NCBI RefSeq assembly: GCF_011390835.1 | Contig: NZ_JAABRQ010000021.1 | Location: 1 to 64,000, forward strand | Direction of reading: 5' to 3' | DNA from: Hydrogenophaga sp. | GTDB taxonomy: Bacteria; Pseudomonadota; Gammaproteobacteria; Burkholderiales; Burkholderiaceae_C | DNA: 64,000 bases | Part shown: piece after piece, positions 19,127-28,040 of the stretch | Position numbering within the stretch: the stretch's first letter is position 1 | Layout of the letters: the number at the start of each line of letters is the position of its first letter | Program-made: the position numbers and the translations under genes | The notes under the pieces: generated by a model | Told to the model about the DNA's origin: nothing | Database searches by the model: none | What the model saw: the letters and a program-made list of their open reading frames with translations, nothing else

Positions 19127-20050
19127 TTATTTGGCGCCCGCCTGGGCTCTACCATAGCGGGTCACCAGAAATACACCTGTGACCACCAGCACCGTGCCAG
19201 CGACGATCCAGGCGTTGAACGGTTCACCAAGAATCACCACGCCCATGGCAATGGTGGACATGGGTCCGATCATGCCAGTCTGCGCAGCCAGCCCCGCTCC
19301 CAGCCGCTCAATGCCCATCATCACCATGAGCACCGGCGCAAAGGTGCACAACGTGGCATTGAGCACCGAGAGCCAGATCACCTCGGGCGCCACCACCGCT
19401 GCGCTCATGGGCCTCAACAGCACGAATTGCAGAAGCACCAGCAGGCAGGCCACGCTGGTGGCCAGCCCAACCAGACGGAGCGAGCCAAGCCGCTTGACCA
19501 GTTCGCCGCTGTAGACGATGTAAATCGCGTAGCTGATCGCACTGCCGAACACCAGCAGCGCGCCAACAGCCGCGTCCGGCCCTTGCAGCCCGGCCTCGTG
19601 TCCGAACACCAGCAACACGCCGGCATAGCTCACCGCCATGGCCACCGCCTGCAGCCGCGTGATGCGCCGCTGGTACAGCACCCAGCCTAGCACCAGCACC
19701 AGCGTAGGGTTGAGGTAAAGAATCAACCGCTCAAGGCTGGCGGTGATGTACTGCAGACCCCAGAAATCCAGAAAGCTCGCTAGGTAATACCCGGTAAAAC
19801 CCAGGCCCAGAATGCCCAGCCAGTCGCTGCGCGTGAGCGCCTCCTTGCCTCGGCTGGCCCACCACGCCAGCGCCAGAAACAGTGGCAGCGCAAACAGCAT
19901 GCGGTACATGATGAGCGTGACCGCATCCACCCCGTACTGGTAAGCCAGCTTCACGATGATGGCCTTGCCGCTGAACGCGATTGACCCCAGGCCGGCCAGC
20001 AGCAGGCCGCTGGCGAGGTGGGTGGGCGGCACGTGCACGGCGGAGGTCAT
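19127..20050 (-). CDS. EamA/DMT family transporter (RhaT/RarD-like)
   Basis: A 307-residue membrane protein with ten predicted helices. Recognisable segments are LLLAGLGSIAFSGKAIIVKL near the N-terminus and VIWLSVLNATLCTFAPVLMV and GVVILGEPFNAWIVAGTVLV in the second EamA repeat. The substrate is unknown. The gene is the first of a two-gene minus-strand unit with the SDR 16 bp downstream. Confidence 0.85.
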   Translation of the reverse strand: MTSAVHVPPTHLASGLLLAGLGSIAFSGKAIIVKLAYQYGVDAVTLIMYRMLFALPLFLALAWWASRGKEALTRSDWLGILGLGFTGYYLASFLDFWGLQYITASLERLILYLNPTLVLVLGWVLYQRRITRLQAVAMAVSYAGVLLVFGHEAGLQGPDAAVGALLVFGSAISYAIYIVYSGELVKRLGSLRLVGLATSVACLLVLLQFVLLRPMSAAVVAPEVIWLSVLNATLCTFAPVLMVMMGIERLGAGLAAQTGMIGPMSTIAMGVVILGEPFNAWIVAGTVLVVTGVFLVTRYGRAQAGAK

Positions 20051-20110
20051 GCGGGGATTATCCGCAGCAGACCGCGCGGCCGCTGTCGCCCGGCCATCCC
20101 GCGTCAGCGT

Positions 20111-20821
20111 TCAGGGCTTAGGCGCCACCAGCGCCTCGGCATCCACCACCCGGTACACGCGGCCATGGTTGTCGAGCGGCTCGATGCAACCTTCGCGCAC
20201 GAAGGCGTTGACAGTGCGGCTCACAGTCTCCAGCTTCAGGTCGAGCATGGCGCCCATGTCTTCGCGCGAAAACAGCGTACTGACCGAGGCGTCGTGATCG
20301 GCGCGCATCTTCAAGATCAGCCCGGCGACTCGCTGGCGCGCGGTGCCGAAGTTGAGGTCGGCCAGCCAGTCGTCGGCCTCCTTGAGGCTGCGGTGCCAGC
20401 GCTCCAGCAGGCGCTGGTGCAGCCGGGGCGTTTCCCGGTTCAGCCGCTGGATCACTTGCAGCGGCAGGCGGCAGACCTTGATGCTGGTGAGGCCAATGGC
20501 GTCGGACTCGTAAGTGGGCGCCATCAGCGCTTCCAGCCCGATCACGTCGCCCGCGCGCAGCACGCGCACGATGCGCTGGCGACCATCCAACGTGTTGCGC
20601 ACCAGTTTGACGATGCCGGCGCGCAGGGTGTAGAGCGAGGTCGCGGTCTCGCCCATGCGCACCAGCGCGTGGCCCGCCGGGTATTCCAGATCGTCGATGG
20701 GCGCGTGGATGAGCTTGAAGTCTTCTTCATGCAGATCGGCAAACAGCACCATGTCTCGGATGCCGCAGCTGCGGCAGTCGGCGGTGCCGCGCCAGGCGGA
20801 TTCGGTTTTGATGGGGATCAT
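20111..20821 (-). CDS. Crp/Fnr family transcriptional regulator with incomplete cysteine cluster
   Basis: A 236-residue regulator. An N-terminal CRSCGIRDMVLF resembles the Fnr cysteine block (CxxC) but has Val where the third ligand Cys should be. A cNMP-binding-type beta-roll (HALVRMGETATSLYTLRAGI) and a dimerisation helix follow. The HTH is FSREDMGAMLDLKLETVSRT, whose ETVSR recognition segment matches the Fnr/Anr class that reads TTGAT half-sites. The signal sensed is uncertain. Start 20821 (MIPIKTES) is more family-like than the longer frame. It lies 60 bp from the EamA gene stop on the same strand and just downstream of a repeat element. Confidence 0.87.
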   Translation of the reverse strand: MIPIKTESAWRGTADCRSCGIRDMVLFADLHEEDFKLIHAPIDDLEYPAGHALVRMGETATSLYTLRAGIVKLVRNTLDGRQRIVRVLRAGDVIGLEALMAPTYESDAIGLTSIKVCRLPLQVIQRLNRETPRLHQRLLERWHRSLKEADDWLADLNFGTARQRVAGLILKMRADHDASVSTLFSREDMGAMLDLKLETVSRTVNAFVREGCIEPLDNHGRVYRVVDAEALVAPKP

Positions 20822-20874
20822 GCAGGTGGCGCTCGGTGTGGGTGGCCCAGTGGTCAATGTACGGCAGTGAACGC

Positions 20875-20962
20875 GATCCGACGCCGGGCCGCCCCAGGGC
20901 GGATCGGCCCCCGCGGGGGACTGCGACCCGCGAAGCAGCGGAGCGTGGGGGCGCTCAATTCA
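20875..20962 (-). repeat. Extragenic repeat family R1, copy at the gspE 3' end
   Basis: In minus orientation the copy begins with TGAATTGAGC, which includes the gspE stop TGA. It continues CCCCCACG, GCGGGTCGCAGTCCCC, GGGGGCCGATC, GGGGCGGCCCGGCG and ends TCGGATC. Over about 88 bp it aligns almost base for base with 26655-26740 and shares blocks with 14821-14914. It may terminate the gspE transcript. Confidence 0.65.
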
Positions 20963-22772
20963 CCGGCGGCGTGGTCGCCAGCACCTCATCGAGCGTGGTG
21001 AGGCCTTCGGCCACGCGGGCGGCGCCGGCCAGGCGCAGCGGGCGCATGCCGTCTTTCACCGCCTGCTTGCGCAAGCTCTCCAGGCGTGGCTCGCGGTTGA
21101 TCTGGTCCTTGAGGTCTTCGGTGACCACGAGCAGCTCGTACAAGCCCATGCGGCCGCGAAAGCCGGTCATGCGGCAATCGACGCAGCCCACGGGTCGATA
21201 GGGTTTGTACTTGCCGCTCACCTGCCAGGGTTTGACCAGGTCGGCCAGCGATTCGCGCGAGGACTTGGTCTCTGCTTCGTCTTCGCGTGTGCGGCAGGCC
21301 GGGCACAGGGTGCGAACCAGGCGCTGCGCGAGCACGCCGAGCACGGTCGCGTTGATAAGGTAAGGAGGAATGCCGAGTTCCATGAGCCGCATGATGGCGC
21401 TGGGGGCATCGTTGGTGTGCAGCGTGGTGAACACCAGGTGGCCGGTGAGCGCGGCCTGCACCGCCATCTCGGCGGTGGGCAGGTCGCGCACCTCGCCCAC
21501 CATGATGATGTCCGGGTCCTGCCGCATCAGGGCGCGCAGACCCTGGGCGAAGTCCAGATCCAGGTGCGCCTGAACCTGGGTCTGGTTGAAGGCTGGCTCG
21601 ATCATCTCGATCGGGTCTTCCACCGTGCTCACGTTGACCTCTTCGGTCGCCAGGCGCTTCAAGGTGGCGTAGAGCGTGGTCGTCTTGCCCGAGCCGGTCG
21701 GCCCGGTCACCAACACGATGCCGTGCGGCCGCTGCGTGAGGCCTTCCCAGCGCTGGGCATCGTGCGCCGCAAAACCGAGTGCGCTCAGGTCCTTCACCGT
21801 GGAGTCGGGGTCAAAGATGCGCATGACCAGCTTTTCGCCAAAAGCGGTGGGCAGGGTGGAGAGGCGCATTTCCACTTCGTCGCCCTTGGCCCCACCGATA
21901 CCGGGGCGCAGCGTCTTGATGCGCCCGTCCTGCGGCCGGCGTCGCTCGACCACGTCCATGCGCCCGAGCAGCTTGATGCGCGCCGTCATGGCGTTCATCA
22001 CGCCGATCGGCATCTGATACACCGGATGCAGCACACCGTCAATGCGGAACCGGATCACGCCCTGCTCGCGCCTCGGCTCCAGGTGGATGTCGCTGGCTCG
22101 CTGGTCAAACGCGTATTGCCACAGCCAGTCCACCACCTGCACCACGCTCTGGTCGTTGGCGTCAAGCTGCTTGTTGGTCTTGCCCAGCTCCACCAGCTGC
22201 TCGAAGCTGCCAAAGCCGGCCTGACCACCGCTCTTGTTGGCTGCACGAACCGACTTGGCAAGCGCAAAAAACTCGGCGGTGTAGCGCGAGATGTCTTGCG
22301 GGCTGGCCAGCACCAGGCGCACCGTCTTGCGTGTCTGGCGCTCCACCTCTTGCACCCAATCGCGGATGAAGGGCTCGGCGGTCGCCACCACCACCTCGAC
22401 CGGGCTCACCTGGACCGGCAGCACCTTGTGGCGCTCGGCGTAAGCGGCGCTCATCACATCGGCCACCCTGCCCACGTCGACCTTGAGTGGGTCGATGCGC
22501 AGGTAGGTCAGGCCTGAGCGTTCAGCCAGCCACTGGGTGAGCGACTCGGCATCGAGCACACGACCATCGGCGGCCCGCGCCATGGCCACCACGGCCAGGC
22601 GCTGCAGGGGGTGCTGGGCGCTGTGGGCAGAGGCGCAGCGGGCAATGGTGCGACGCGCCTCGTCGGCCGAGATCACCTCGTCGGCGCGCAGCCACTCGAC
22701 CAGCGTGCGCCAGTCCAGCGGACCGGGGTTGAATTCGGCTGCGGCGGCATGGGCAGAGGCTTGGTTTTTCAT
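20955..22772 (-). CDS. GspE/PulE (PilB-like) secretion ATPase, orphan
   Basis: A 605-residue hexameric ATPase of the type II secretion/type IV pilus family. It has an N-terminal MshEN-like domain, Walker A GPTGSGKTTTLYATL, an Asp box VSTVEDPIEM, Walker B region DIIMVGEVRDLPTAEMAVQA, a His box and a C-terminal zinc site (CPAC and CVDC). No other gsp or pil gene lies in the window. The gene directly upstream (7 bp) encodes a spermidine-synthase-like protein. The frame continues far upstream antisense to nothing conserved, so ATG 22772 (MKNQASAH) is the start. Confidence 0.9.
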   Translation of the reverse strand: MKNQASAHAAAAEFNPGPLDWRTLVEWLRADEVISADEARRTIARCASAHSAQHPLQRLAVVAMARAADGRVLDAESLTQWLAERSGLTYLRIDPLKVDVGRVADVMSAAYAERHKVLPVQVSPVEVVVATAEPFIRDWVQEVERQTRKTVRLVLASPQDISRYTAEFFALAKSVRAANKSGGQAGFGSFEQLVELGKTNKQLDANDQSVVQVVDWLWQYAFDQRASDIHLEPRREQGVIRFRIDGVLHPVYQMPIGVMNAMTARIKLLGRMDVVERRRPQDGRIKTLRPGIGGAKGDEVEMRLSTLPTAFGEKLVMRIFDPDSTVKDLSALGFAAHDAQRWEGLTQRPHGIVLVTGPTGSGKTTTLYATLKRLATEEVNVSTVEDPIEMIEPAFNQTQVQAHLDLDFAQGLRALMRQDPDIIMVGEVRDLPTAEMAVQAALTGHLVFTTLHTNDAPSAIMRLMELGIPPYLINATVLGVLAQRLVRTLCPACRTREDEAETKSSRESLADLVKPWQVSGKYKPYRPVGCVDCRMTGFRGRMGLYELLVVTEDLKDQINREPRLESLRKQAVKDGMRPLRLAGAARVAEGLTTLDEVLATTPPVN

Positions 22773-22779
22773 GCAGGCC

Positions 22780-23562
22780 TCAGCATACCGGTTTGAACAG
22801 CTTGAGCCATTTGACCGCCGGCAACCCCCAGCGGGCCTGCACGACTTCAGCGCGGGCCAGCAGCTCCATGCGTGTGGGTCGCTCTGGCGTGCGCTGGGCC
22901 AGCACGATGGTGTTGCCTTCGCGCGTGGGCTTGAAAGCCCACAGGGCATCGTCACCAAACGCAGCTGCCAGGCTTTGCAGCGAGCGCTCGTAGCTGGCGT
23001 CGCGACCGAACAGGTTGACGGTGAGCAGGCCGTCGTCGCTGAGCACGGTGCGGCAGTCGGCGTAGAAGTCGGGGCTGTCGAGCACAGGGGCGGCGGCTTC
23101 GTGGTCGTAGAGGTCGACCTGCAAGGCGTCGATTCTGCCGGTGTGCTCGGGCTTTCGCACTTCTTCGGCCGCATCGGCCAGCAGCACGCGCAGGCGCGGA
23201 CCATCAGCCGGCAGCTTGAACCAGCCACGGCAGGCCGCGAGCACCTGCGGGTTGATCTCCACCGCGGTGGTGTCCATGCGGCAGGCCTTGAAACAGAACT
23301 TGGTCAGTGCCGCCGAGCCCAGACCCAGCTGCATGGCGCGGCGCTTGGGCACCGAATCGGGCTCCACGAACAGCAGCCACGCCATCATGCGCTGCACATA
23401 GTCGAGCTCGATGACAAACGGCGCGCCGATCAGCATCGAGCCCTGGATCCATTCGGTGCCCAGGTGCAGAAATCGAACCACACCGTCTTCGGACAGAGTG
23501 ACCTCGGGCAAGTCCTGAGGGCCACTGCGGCGCCTGGCGGCTGCGTTGGCGCCGGCCTTCAC
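22780..23562 (-). CDS. Spermidine-synthase-like methyltransferase-fold protein
   Basis: About 260 residues with a Rossmann SAM/decarboxy-SAM-type fold: RRAMQLGLGSAALTKFCFKA (nucleotide loop), TTAVEINPQVLAACRGWF (acidic ribose ligand), and LQVDLYDHEAAAP with CRTVLSDDGLLTVNLFG. The family includes spermidine synthase, but the polyamine-pocket residues are not evident, so a true polyamine function is unproven. An AGAGG site suggests GTG 23562; a GTG at 23568 is also possible. It is probably co-transcribed with the downstream orphan GspE ATPase. Confidence 0.75.
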   Translation of the reverse strand: MKAGANAAARRRSGPQDLPEVTLSEDGVVRFLHLGTEWIQGSMLIGAPFVIELDYVQRMMAWLLFVEPDSVPKRRAMQLGLGSAALTKFCFKACRMDTTAVEINPQVLAACRGWFKLPADGPRLRVLLADAAEEVRKPEHTGRIDALQVDLYDHEAAAPVLDSPDFYADCRTVLSDDGLLTVNLFGRDASYERSLQSLAAAFGDDALWAFKPTREGNTIVLAQRTPERPTRMELLARAEVVQARWGLPAVKWLKLFKPVC

Positions 23563-23706
23563 GCCCACCTCTGCTTATGGTAGGCACGCAACACCCATGG
23601 GTACAAGGCCACGCTTGAGCCATCGAATTGGCCTGCAGGCGACCGGTGCCGAGGGGCAGGGGATGGGTCGGACATAAGGTTGAAGTTCACCATGAAAGGC
23701 TGAATT

Positions 23707-24516
23707 ATGAACACCGACGTGATCCTGAATTTTCTGACTACCCAGGGCGCCGACTTCGCGCTGAAGATCTTGGGCGCCATCGTCGCCTGGATCATCGGCC
23801 GCTGGCTCATCGGCCTGGCGACGAGGTTGATGGGCAAGGCTCTGGAGCGCGGCAACAAGTTTGACGCCACGCTCATCACCTACCTCAAGTCCATCGTCTC
23901 TGTGGCACTGACGGTCATCCTCGTCATGGCCATCCTCGGCATCTTCGGTGTCCAGACGACTTCGTTCGCCGCCTTGCTAGCAGGTGCCGGATTGGCCGTC
24001 GGCGCAGCCTGGAGCGGCATGCTGGGCAACTTTGCCGCAGGCCTTTTCCTGCAGGTGCTGCGGCCCTACAAGGTGGGTGATTTCATCAACGCCGGTGGCA
24101 CGCTGGGCACGGTCAAAGAACTGGGCCTGTTCACCACTACGGTGCTCACCATGGACAACGTGCTGACCATCGTCGGCAACAACAAGGTCTTTGGCGACAA
24201 CATCCAGAACTTCAGCGCCGAGCCCTTCCGCCGCGTGGACTGCGTAGCCAAGGTGGCCAACAGCGTGGACGTTCAGGACGCCATCGCGCGCCTGCGTCCG
24301 GTGATCACAGCGATCCCCAATGTGAAGGACAGCCCCGCGCCGGACATCGAAATCCTGGAGTTCACGCCCGAAGGCCCCAAGCTGTGCGTGCGCCCCTACA
24401 CCCACACCGACCACTACTGGCAGGTCTACTTCGACACCCACAAGGCCATCGTCAACACCTTTGGTGCGGCCGGCTACCCTGTGCCGGAGACACCGGTGGC
24501 GCACCGAACCGTGTGA
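23707..24516 (+). CDS. Small-conductance mechanosensitive channel (MscS type)
   Basis: A 269-residue MscS-family channel: an N-terminal membrane helix pair, then the pore helix GAGLAVGAAWSGMLGNFAAG and the beta-domain start LRPYKVGDFINAGGTLGTV. It releases solutes on hypo-osmotic shock through the inner membrane. Length equals the E. coli MscS class (286). A repeat of family R2 follows the stop. Confidence 0.93.
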   Translation: MNTDVILNFLTTQGADFALKILGAIVAWIIGRWLIGLATRLMGKALERGNKFDATLITYLKSIVSVALTVILVMAILGIFGVQTTSFAALLAGAGLAVGAAWSGMLGNFAAGLFLQVLRPYKVGDFINAGGTLGTVKELGLFTTTVLTMDNVLTIVGNNKVFGDNIQNFSAEPFRRVDCVAKVANSVDVQDAIARLRPVITAIPNVKDSPAPDIEILEFTPEGPKLCVRPYTHTDHYWQVYFDTHKAIVNTFGAAGYPVPETPVAHRTV

Positions 24517-24522
24517 ATCCCA

Positions 24523-24598
24523 GCGCGGCGCATCGCGCTTGACCCTCCAGCGAGGGGCGATGCTGGCGGACCCGCCAAGCCGGTTCCGCGGTGTCCTG
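24523..24598 (+). repeat. Palindromic extragenic repeat, family R2, copy 2
   Basis: Right after the mscS stop the sequence reads GCGCGGCGCATCGCGC, ACCCTCCAGCGAGGGGCG, a GCTGGCGGACCCGCCAAGC hairpin region and TTCCGCGGTGTCC. The block order equals that at 336-421 and, inverted, 60994-61083. It lies between convergent genes (mscS and the DNA glycosylase). Confidence 0.5.
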
Positions 24599-24600
24599 GA

Positions 24601-25107
24601 TCAGGCATTTGGCGCCGCCACTCCTGCTGCTTCAAAGGCATTTCGCCACGCCTGCAGTTTTCGCTCGAAAGACCAGCTCGCGTTGGCTGGGCTGGTCGAC
24701 GGCAGCTTGTGCACGGGTAAACCCAGCACAGCCGTATGGCGAGCATGTTTGAAGCTTTCGCCGCCGTTGTGTGCGATGGCCTGCAGCTGGGGACAGCGTT
24801 GGCGCAACCCCGCAAAGTCGTTCAGTTCGCCAGCGCGGATGGCGGTATCCAGGCTGCCAACGCGCTCGCAGGCGGCGTACACGTCCCAGATGCCCAGACC
24901 GTGGACGCGCGCCGACGCGATGCGCTCGGCGTAGGAGCAAGCCATCAGGTCTTGCGACCAGAGCGATCCCAAAATCTTCCAGAACTGGTTCTGCGGATGG
25001 CCGTAGTACTGCTGCGCGCGCAGCGAGGCCACGCTGGGGAAACTGCCCAGCACCAGCATCCGCGTGTTTATATCGACCATCGGCGCCAGGCCGACCAATC
25101 GCACCAT
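24601..25107 (-). CDS. DNA-deoxyinosine glycosylase (hypoxanthine-DNA glycosylase, UDG family 6)
   Basis: A 168-residue base-excision repair enzyme that should remove hypoxanthine from deaminated adenine in DNA. The family 6 signature is clear: VLGSFPSVASLRAQQYYGHP then QNQFWKIL, and LPSTSPANASW as second motif. The ATG at 25107 follows the tatD stop by one base, so it is translationally coupled to tatD. The frame upstream of that ATG overlaps tatD and is not conserved. Confidence 0.86.
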   Translation of the reverse strand: MVRLVGLAPMVDINTRMLVLGSFPSVASLRAQQYYGHPQNQFWKILGSLWSQDLMACSYAERIASARVHGLGIWDVYAACERVGSLDTAIRAGELNDFAGLRQRCPQLQAIAHNGGESFKHARHTAVLGLPVHKLPSTSPANASWSFERKLQAWRNAFEAAGVAAPNA

Positions 25108-25108
25108 G

Positions 25109-25957
25109 TCAGCCTGCACCGGCCTGCAGCGCTGCGAGCCGGGGCAAGGCGGCGCGGGCGTTGGCGCTGGTGGCACGGGCCAGGACCTCGGGGCCCATGC
25201 TGCGCAGGCCGGCGATCACCGCGCCAATGCGGGGCAACTCGGCTGGCGTGTTCAGGCCTTGGGCCTGGCCCGCCGCGCGCTCGGCTGCGGTGGCGTACAG
25301 CCATTGCGGCGGGATGTCGGGCGCGTCAGTTTCCAGCACCAGGGCCGTGAGCGGCAGGCTGGCCGCGAGCTCGCGCAGGCGGCGTGCTGGCTCAAAGGTG
25401 GCCGCGCCGCCAAAACCGAGCTTGAACCCGAGGTCGATGAAGGTTTGGGCCTGTTGCGCGCTGCCGTTGAAGGCGTGTGCGATGCCCCTCCCGATGGGAA
25501 GCTCGCGCAGGTGCTTGAGCAGGGCGTCGGCACTGCGGCGCACGTGCAGGATCACCGGCAGGTGGTGTTGGCGCGCCAGGCGCAACTGCTCGCGGTAGAA
25601 AAACGTCTGGCGCTCGCGCATCGCGGGCTCGCACAGCGCAGGCACAAAAAAATCCAGCCCGATCTCGCCCACTGCGACCAGGCGCGGATCGTCGCGGTGC
25701 TCGGTGAGCGCGGCGTCGAGCGCCAACAGATCGTCTTCTTGGGCCTGCGGCACGAACAGCGGGTGGATGCCCAGGGCGTAGGCGTCACCCATGCGGTGCG
25801 CCAGGCGGCGCACGGTGTCGAAATTGGCGCGTGCCACCGCGGGGATCACGCACAGGTCAACACCCAGACTCGCGGCGCGCTCGCGGGCCTGTACTGCCAG
25901 CGCGTGGTCCGGACCGAACTCGGGCGCGTCCAGGTGGCAGTGGCTGTCGATCCACAT
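25109..25957 (-). CDS. TatD family metal-dependent hydrolase/DNase
   Basis: A 282-residue TIM-barrel metallohydrolase. Metal ligands are visible in order: WIDSHCHLDAP (HxH), VGEIGLDFF (Glu), ILHVRRSADALL (His), HAFNGSA and LVLETDAPDIPPQW (Asp). The family has 3'-5' exonuclease or deoxyribonuclease activity. It lies third in the lolC-lolD-tatD-glycosylase operon, with 8 bp to lolD and 1 bp to the glycosylase. Confidence 0.92.
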   Translation of the reverse strand: MWIDSHCHLDAPEFGPDHALAVQARERAASLGVDLCVIPAVARANFDTVRRLAHRMGDAYALGIHPLFVPQAQEDDLLALDAALTEHRDDPRLVAVGEIGLDFFVPALCEPAMRERQTFFYREQLRLARQHHLPVILHVRRSADALLKHLRELPIGRGIAHAFNGSAQQAQTFIDLGFKLGFGGAATFEPARRLRELAASLPLTALVLETDAPDIPPQWLYATAAERAAGQAQGLNTPAELPRIGAVIAGLRSMGPEVLARATSANARAALPRLAALQAGAG

Positions 25958-25965
25958 GGCAGGAT

Positions 25966-26745
25966 TCAGGTCAGCACGCCGGTGGTGAGGCGCAGCACGC
26001 GGCTGCAGCGGGCGGCCAGCGTTTCGTCGTGCGTGACGACGATGAAGGCCGTGCCTTGATCGCGAGCGAGCTGCAGCATGAGTTCAAACACCCCGTCGGC
26101 GGTGGCGCGGTCAAGATTGCCCGTGGGCTCGTCGGCCAGCACGCAGGCCGGTTGCGTGACCAGGGCGCGCGCGATCGCCACGCGTTGGCGTTCACCGCCT
26201 GAGAGTTCGGCAGGCCGGTGGTGCAGCCGCTCGGCCAGGCCGACGCGGGCCAGCACCTTCGCGGCCTGCTCGCCGGCCTGGGCACGCGGCAGGCGGCGGA
26301 TCCACAGCGGCATGGCCACGTTGTCGCGCGCGCTGAACTCGGGCAGCAGGTGGTGAAACTGGTACACAAAACCCAGGTGCTGGTTACGCAGCGCGCCCTG
26401 CTTCGAGGCGCTGAGGCCATCCAGGCGCTGACCCTGCAAGGTCACATGGCCGCTGGTTGGCGCGTCCAGCCCACCCAGCAGGTGCAGCAAGGTGCTTTTG
26501 CCCGAGCCCGACGCACCAACAATGGCCACGGTTTCGCCAGCGCGCACCGTCAGATCCACACCCTGCAGCACGGTCACATCGAGCCGGCCTTCGGTGAAGC
26601 GTTTGGTGAGACCTTGAGCAGCGAGCACCACCCGGCCTTCAACCACAGACGAACGATCCGGCGCCGGGCCACCCCAAGCCAGATCAGCCCCCTCGGGGGG
26701 CAGCGACCCGCGCAGCGGTGGATCGTGGGGGCTCAATTCATTCAT
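25966..26745 (-). CDS. lolD: Lipoprotein-releasing ABC transporter ATPase LolD
   Basis: A 259-residue ABC ATPase that powers lipoprotein release from the inner membrane. Walker [21 protein letters not shown], the signature [18 protein letters not shown] and Walker [12 protein letters not shown] are intact. The first about 35 residues (from [13 protein letters not shown]) are encoded by an R1 repeat; the conserved domain starts near [13 protein letters not shown] downstream GTG (26646 or 26631) could therefore be the ancestral start. The ATG overlaps the lolC stop by 8 bp. Confidence 0.92.
   Translation of the reverse strand: MNELSPHDPPLRGSLPPEGADLAWGGPAPDRSSVVEGRVVLAAQGLTKRFTEGRLDVTVLQGVDLTVRAGETVAIVGASGSGKSTLLHLLGGLDAPTSGHVTLQGQRLDGLSASKQGALRNQHLGFVYQFHHLLPEFSARDNVAMPLWIRRLPRAQAGEQAAKVLARVGLAERLHHRPAELSGGERQRVAIARALVTQPACVLADEPTGNLDRATADGVFELMLQLARDQGTAFIVVTHDETLAARCSRVLRLTTGVLT
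26655..26740 (-). repeat. Extragenic-type repeat R1, copy inside the lolD 5' end
   Basis: In minus orientation it begins TGAATTGAGCCCCCACG with the lolC stop TGA, then GCGGGTCGCTGCCCCC, GGGGGCTGATC, GGCTTGGGGTGGCCC and GGCGCCGGATC. It matches the copy at 20875-20962 through almost its whole length, including the stop-proximal TGAATTGAG. Here it has no stop in the lolD frame and is read as residues 2-31 of LolD. Confidence 0.65.
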
Positions 26746-27994
26746 ACCGGAGTGCCTCCGCCGGGTTCACGCGGCTCGCGCGCCAGCTAGGGTAGATCGT
26801 GGCCACGAACGACAGCGCTAGTGAAATGATGGCTACCGGCAGGATGTCAGTACGTTGGGGATCGCTGGGCATGCGGCTGATCAGGTACACGTCCTTGGGC
26901 AGGAAACTCGCGCCCAGCACACGCTCCAGCGCCGGCACCAGGGTATCGATGTTGAAGGCCACGCCCAGGCCGAGCAGCAAGCCCAGGCCGGTGCCAATCA
27001 CGCCCACCATCGCGCCCTGCACCATGAACACGCCCATGATGCTGCGCGGGCTGGCGCCCAGCGTGCGCAGGATGGCGATGTCGGCACGCTTGTCGGTGAC
27101 CGTCATGACCAACGTGGACACCAGGTTGAACGCGGCCACCGCCACGATCAGCGTAAGGATGATGAACATCATGCGTTTCTCCAGCTGCACAGCGGCAAAC
27201 CAGGTGCGGTTCTGGCGCGTCCAGTCGCGCACCAGCAGGCCGGGATCCAAGTCGGCGGCGATCGAGATGGCCACTTCGCGCGCAGCATGCAGGTCCTCGA
27301 TCTTGATGCGCACGCCGGTCGGCCCTTCCACGCGGAAGATGCGCGCGGCATCGTCTTGGTGCAACAGTGCCAGGGCAGAGTCGTACTCGAAATGACCGGA
27401 ATCGAAGGTGCCCACCACCGTCATGCTGCGGATTCGCGGCACTACACCTGCCGGCGTGACTTGACCGCTGGGCGCGATCAGCGTCACCGTGTCGCCCGGG
27501 ATCACGCCCAGGCTGCGCGCCAGTTCACCGCCCAGAATGATGCTGAAGCTGCCCGGCACCAGGCGCTGAAGCGTGTTGGGCGCCATGTCGCGCACCAGAT
27601 CTGTCACACGCGGCTCCAGCGCCGGGTCGATGCCGCGCACCAGCGCGCCTTTCATGTCTTCGCCGCGAGCGATCAAAGCCTGTGCGCCCACAAACGGCGC
27701 GGCACCGAGCACCTCGGGATGGCGCTCGATGGTAGCCAGCGTCTGCGCGAGGTTGGGAATGGCCTGACCGCCGGGCTCAAACACCTCGATGTGCGAGAGC
27801 ACGCCCAGCATGCGGTCGCGCACCTCTTTCTGGAAGCCATTCATGACCGAGAGCACGATGATGAGCGCCGCCACGCCCAGCGCAATGCCCAGCATGGACA
27901 CGCCCGAGATGAAGGAGATGAAGCCGTTGCGCCGGGTGGCGCGGCCGGCGCGGGTGTAGCGCCAGCCGAGAATGAGTTCGTAGGGAGTTTGCAT
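26738..27994 (-). CDS. lolC: Lipoprotein-releasing ABC transporter permease LolC/LolE
   Basis: A 418-residue inner-membrane permease: helix 1 ([20 protein letters not shown]), a periplasmic domain of about 200 residues, and three C-terminal helices ([20 protein letters not shown] and others), ending [15 protein letters not shown]. LolC and LolE are similar and a single-permease system is common in betaproteobacteria, so the C/E choice is nominal. ATG 27994 ([13 protein letters not shown]) matches the family N-terminus. It heads the operon with lolD, tatD and the glycosylase. Confidence 0.92.
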   Translation of the reverse strand: MQTPYELILGWRYTRAGRATRRNGFISFISGVSMLGIALGVAALIIVLSVMNGFQKEVRDRMLGVLSHIEVFEPGGQAIPNLAQTLATIERHPEVLGAAPFVGAQALIARGEDMKGALVRGIDPALEPRVTDLVRDMAPNTLQRLVPGSFSIILGGELARSLGVIPGDTVTLIAPSGQVTPAGVVPRIRSMTVVGTFDSGHFEYDSALALLHQDDAARIFRVEGPTGVRIKIEDLHAAREVAISIAADLDPGLLVRDWTRQNRTWFAAVQLEKRMMFIILTLIVAVAAFNLVSTLVMTVTDKRADIAILRTLGASPRSIMGVFMVQGAMVGVIGTGLGLLLGLGVAFNIDTLVPALERVLGASFLPKDVYLISRMPSDPQRTDILPVAIISLALSFVATIYPSWRASRVNPAEALRYE

Positions 27995-28040
27995 AAATGG
28001 GGTTGAGCCGAGAGATTGTGGCATCCCCGACAATCGCGTC

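Noticed and set aside
21417-22517. 366-residue plus-strand frame opposite gspE
   Set aside because: It is a shadow of the GspE Walker and zinc motifs on the minus strand; no start site or family match.
26855-28006. 383-residue plus-strand frame opposite lolC
   Set aside because: It is a His/Gln-rich shadow frame of a membrane permease gene.
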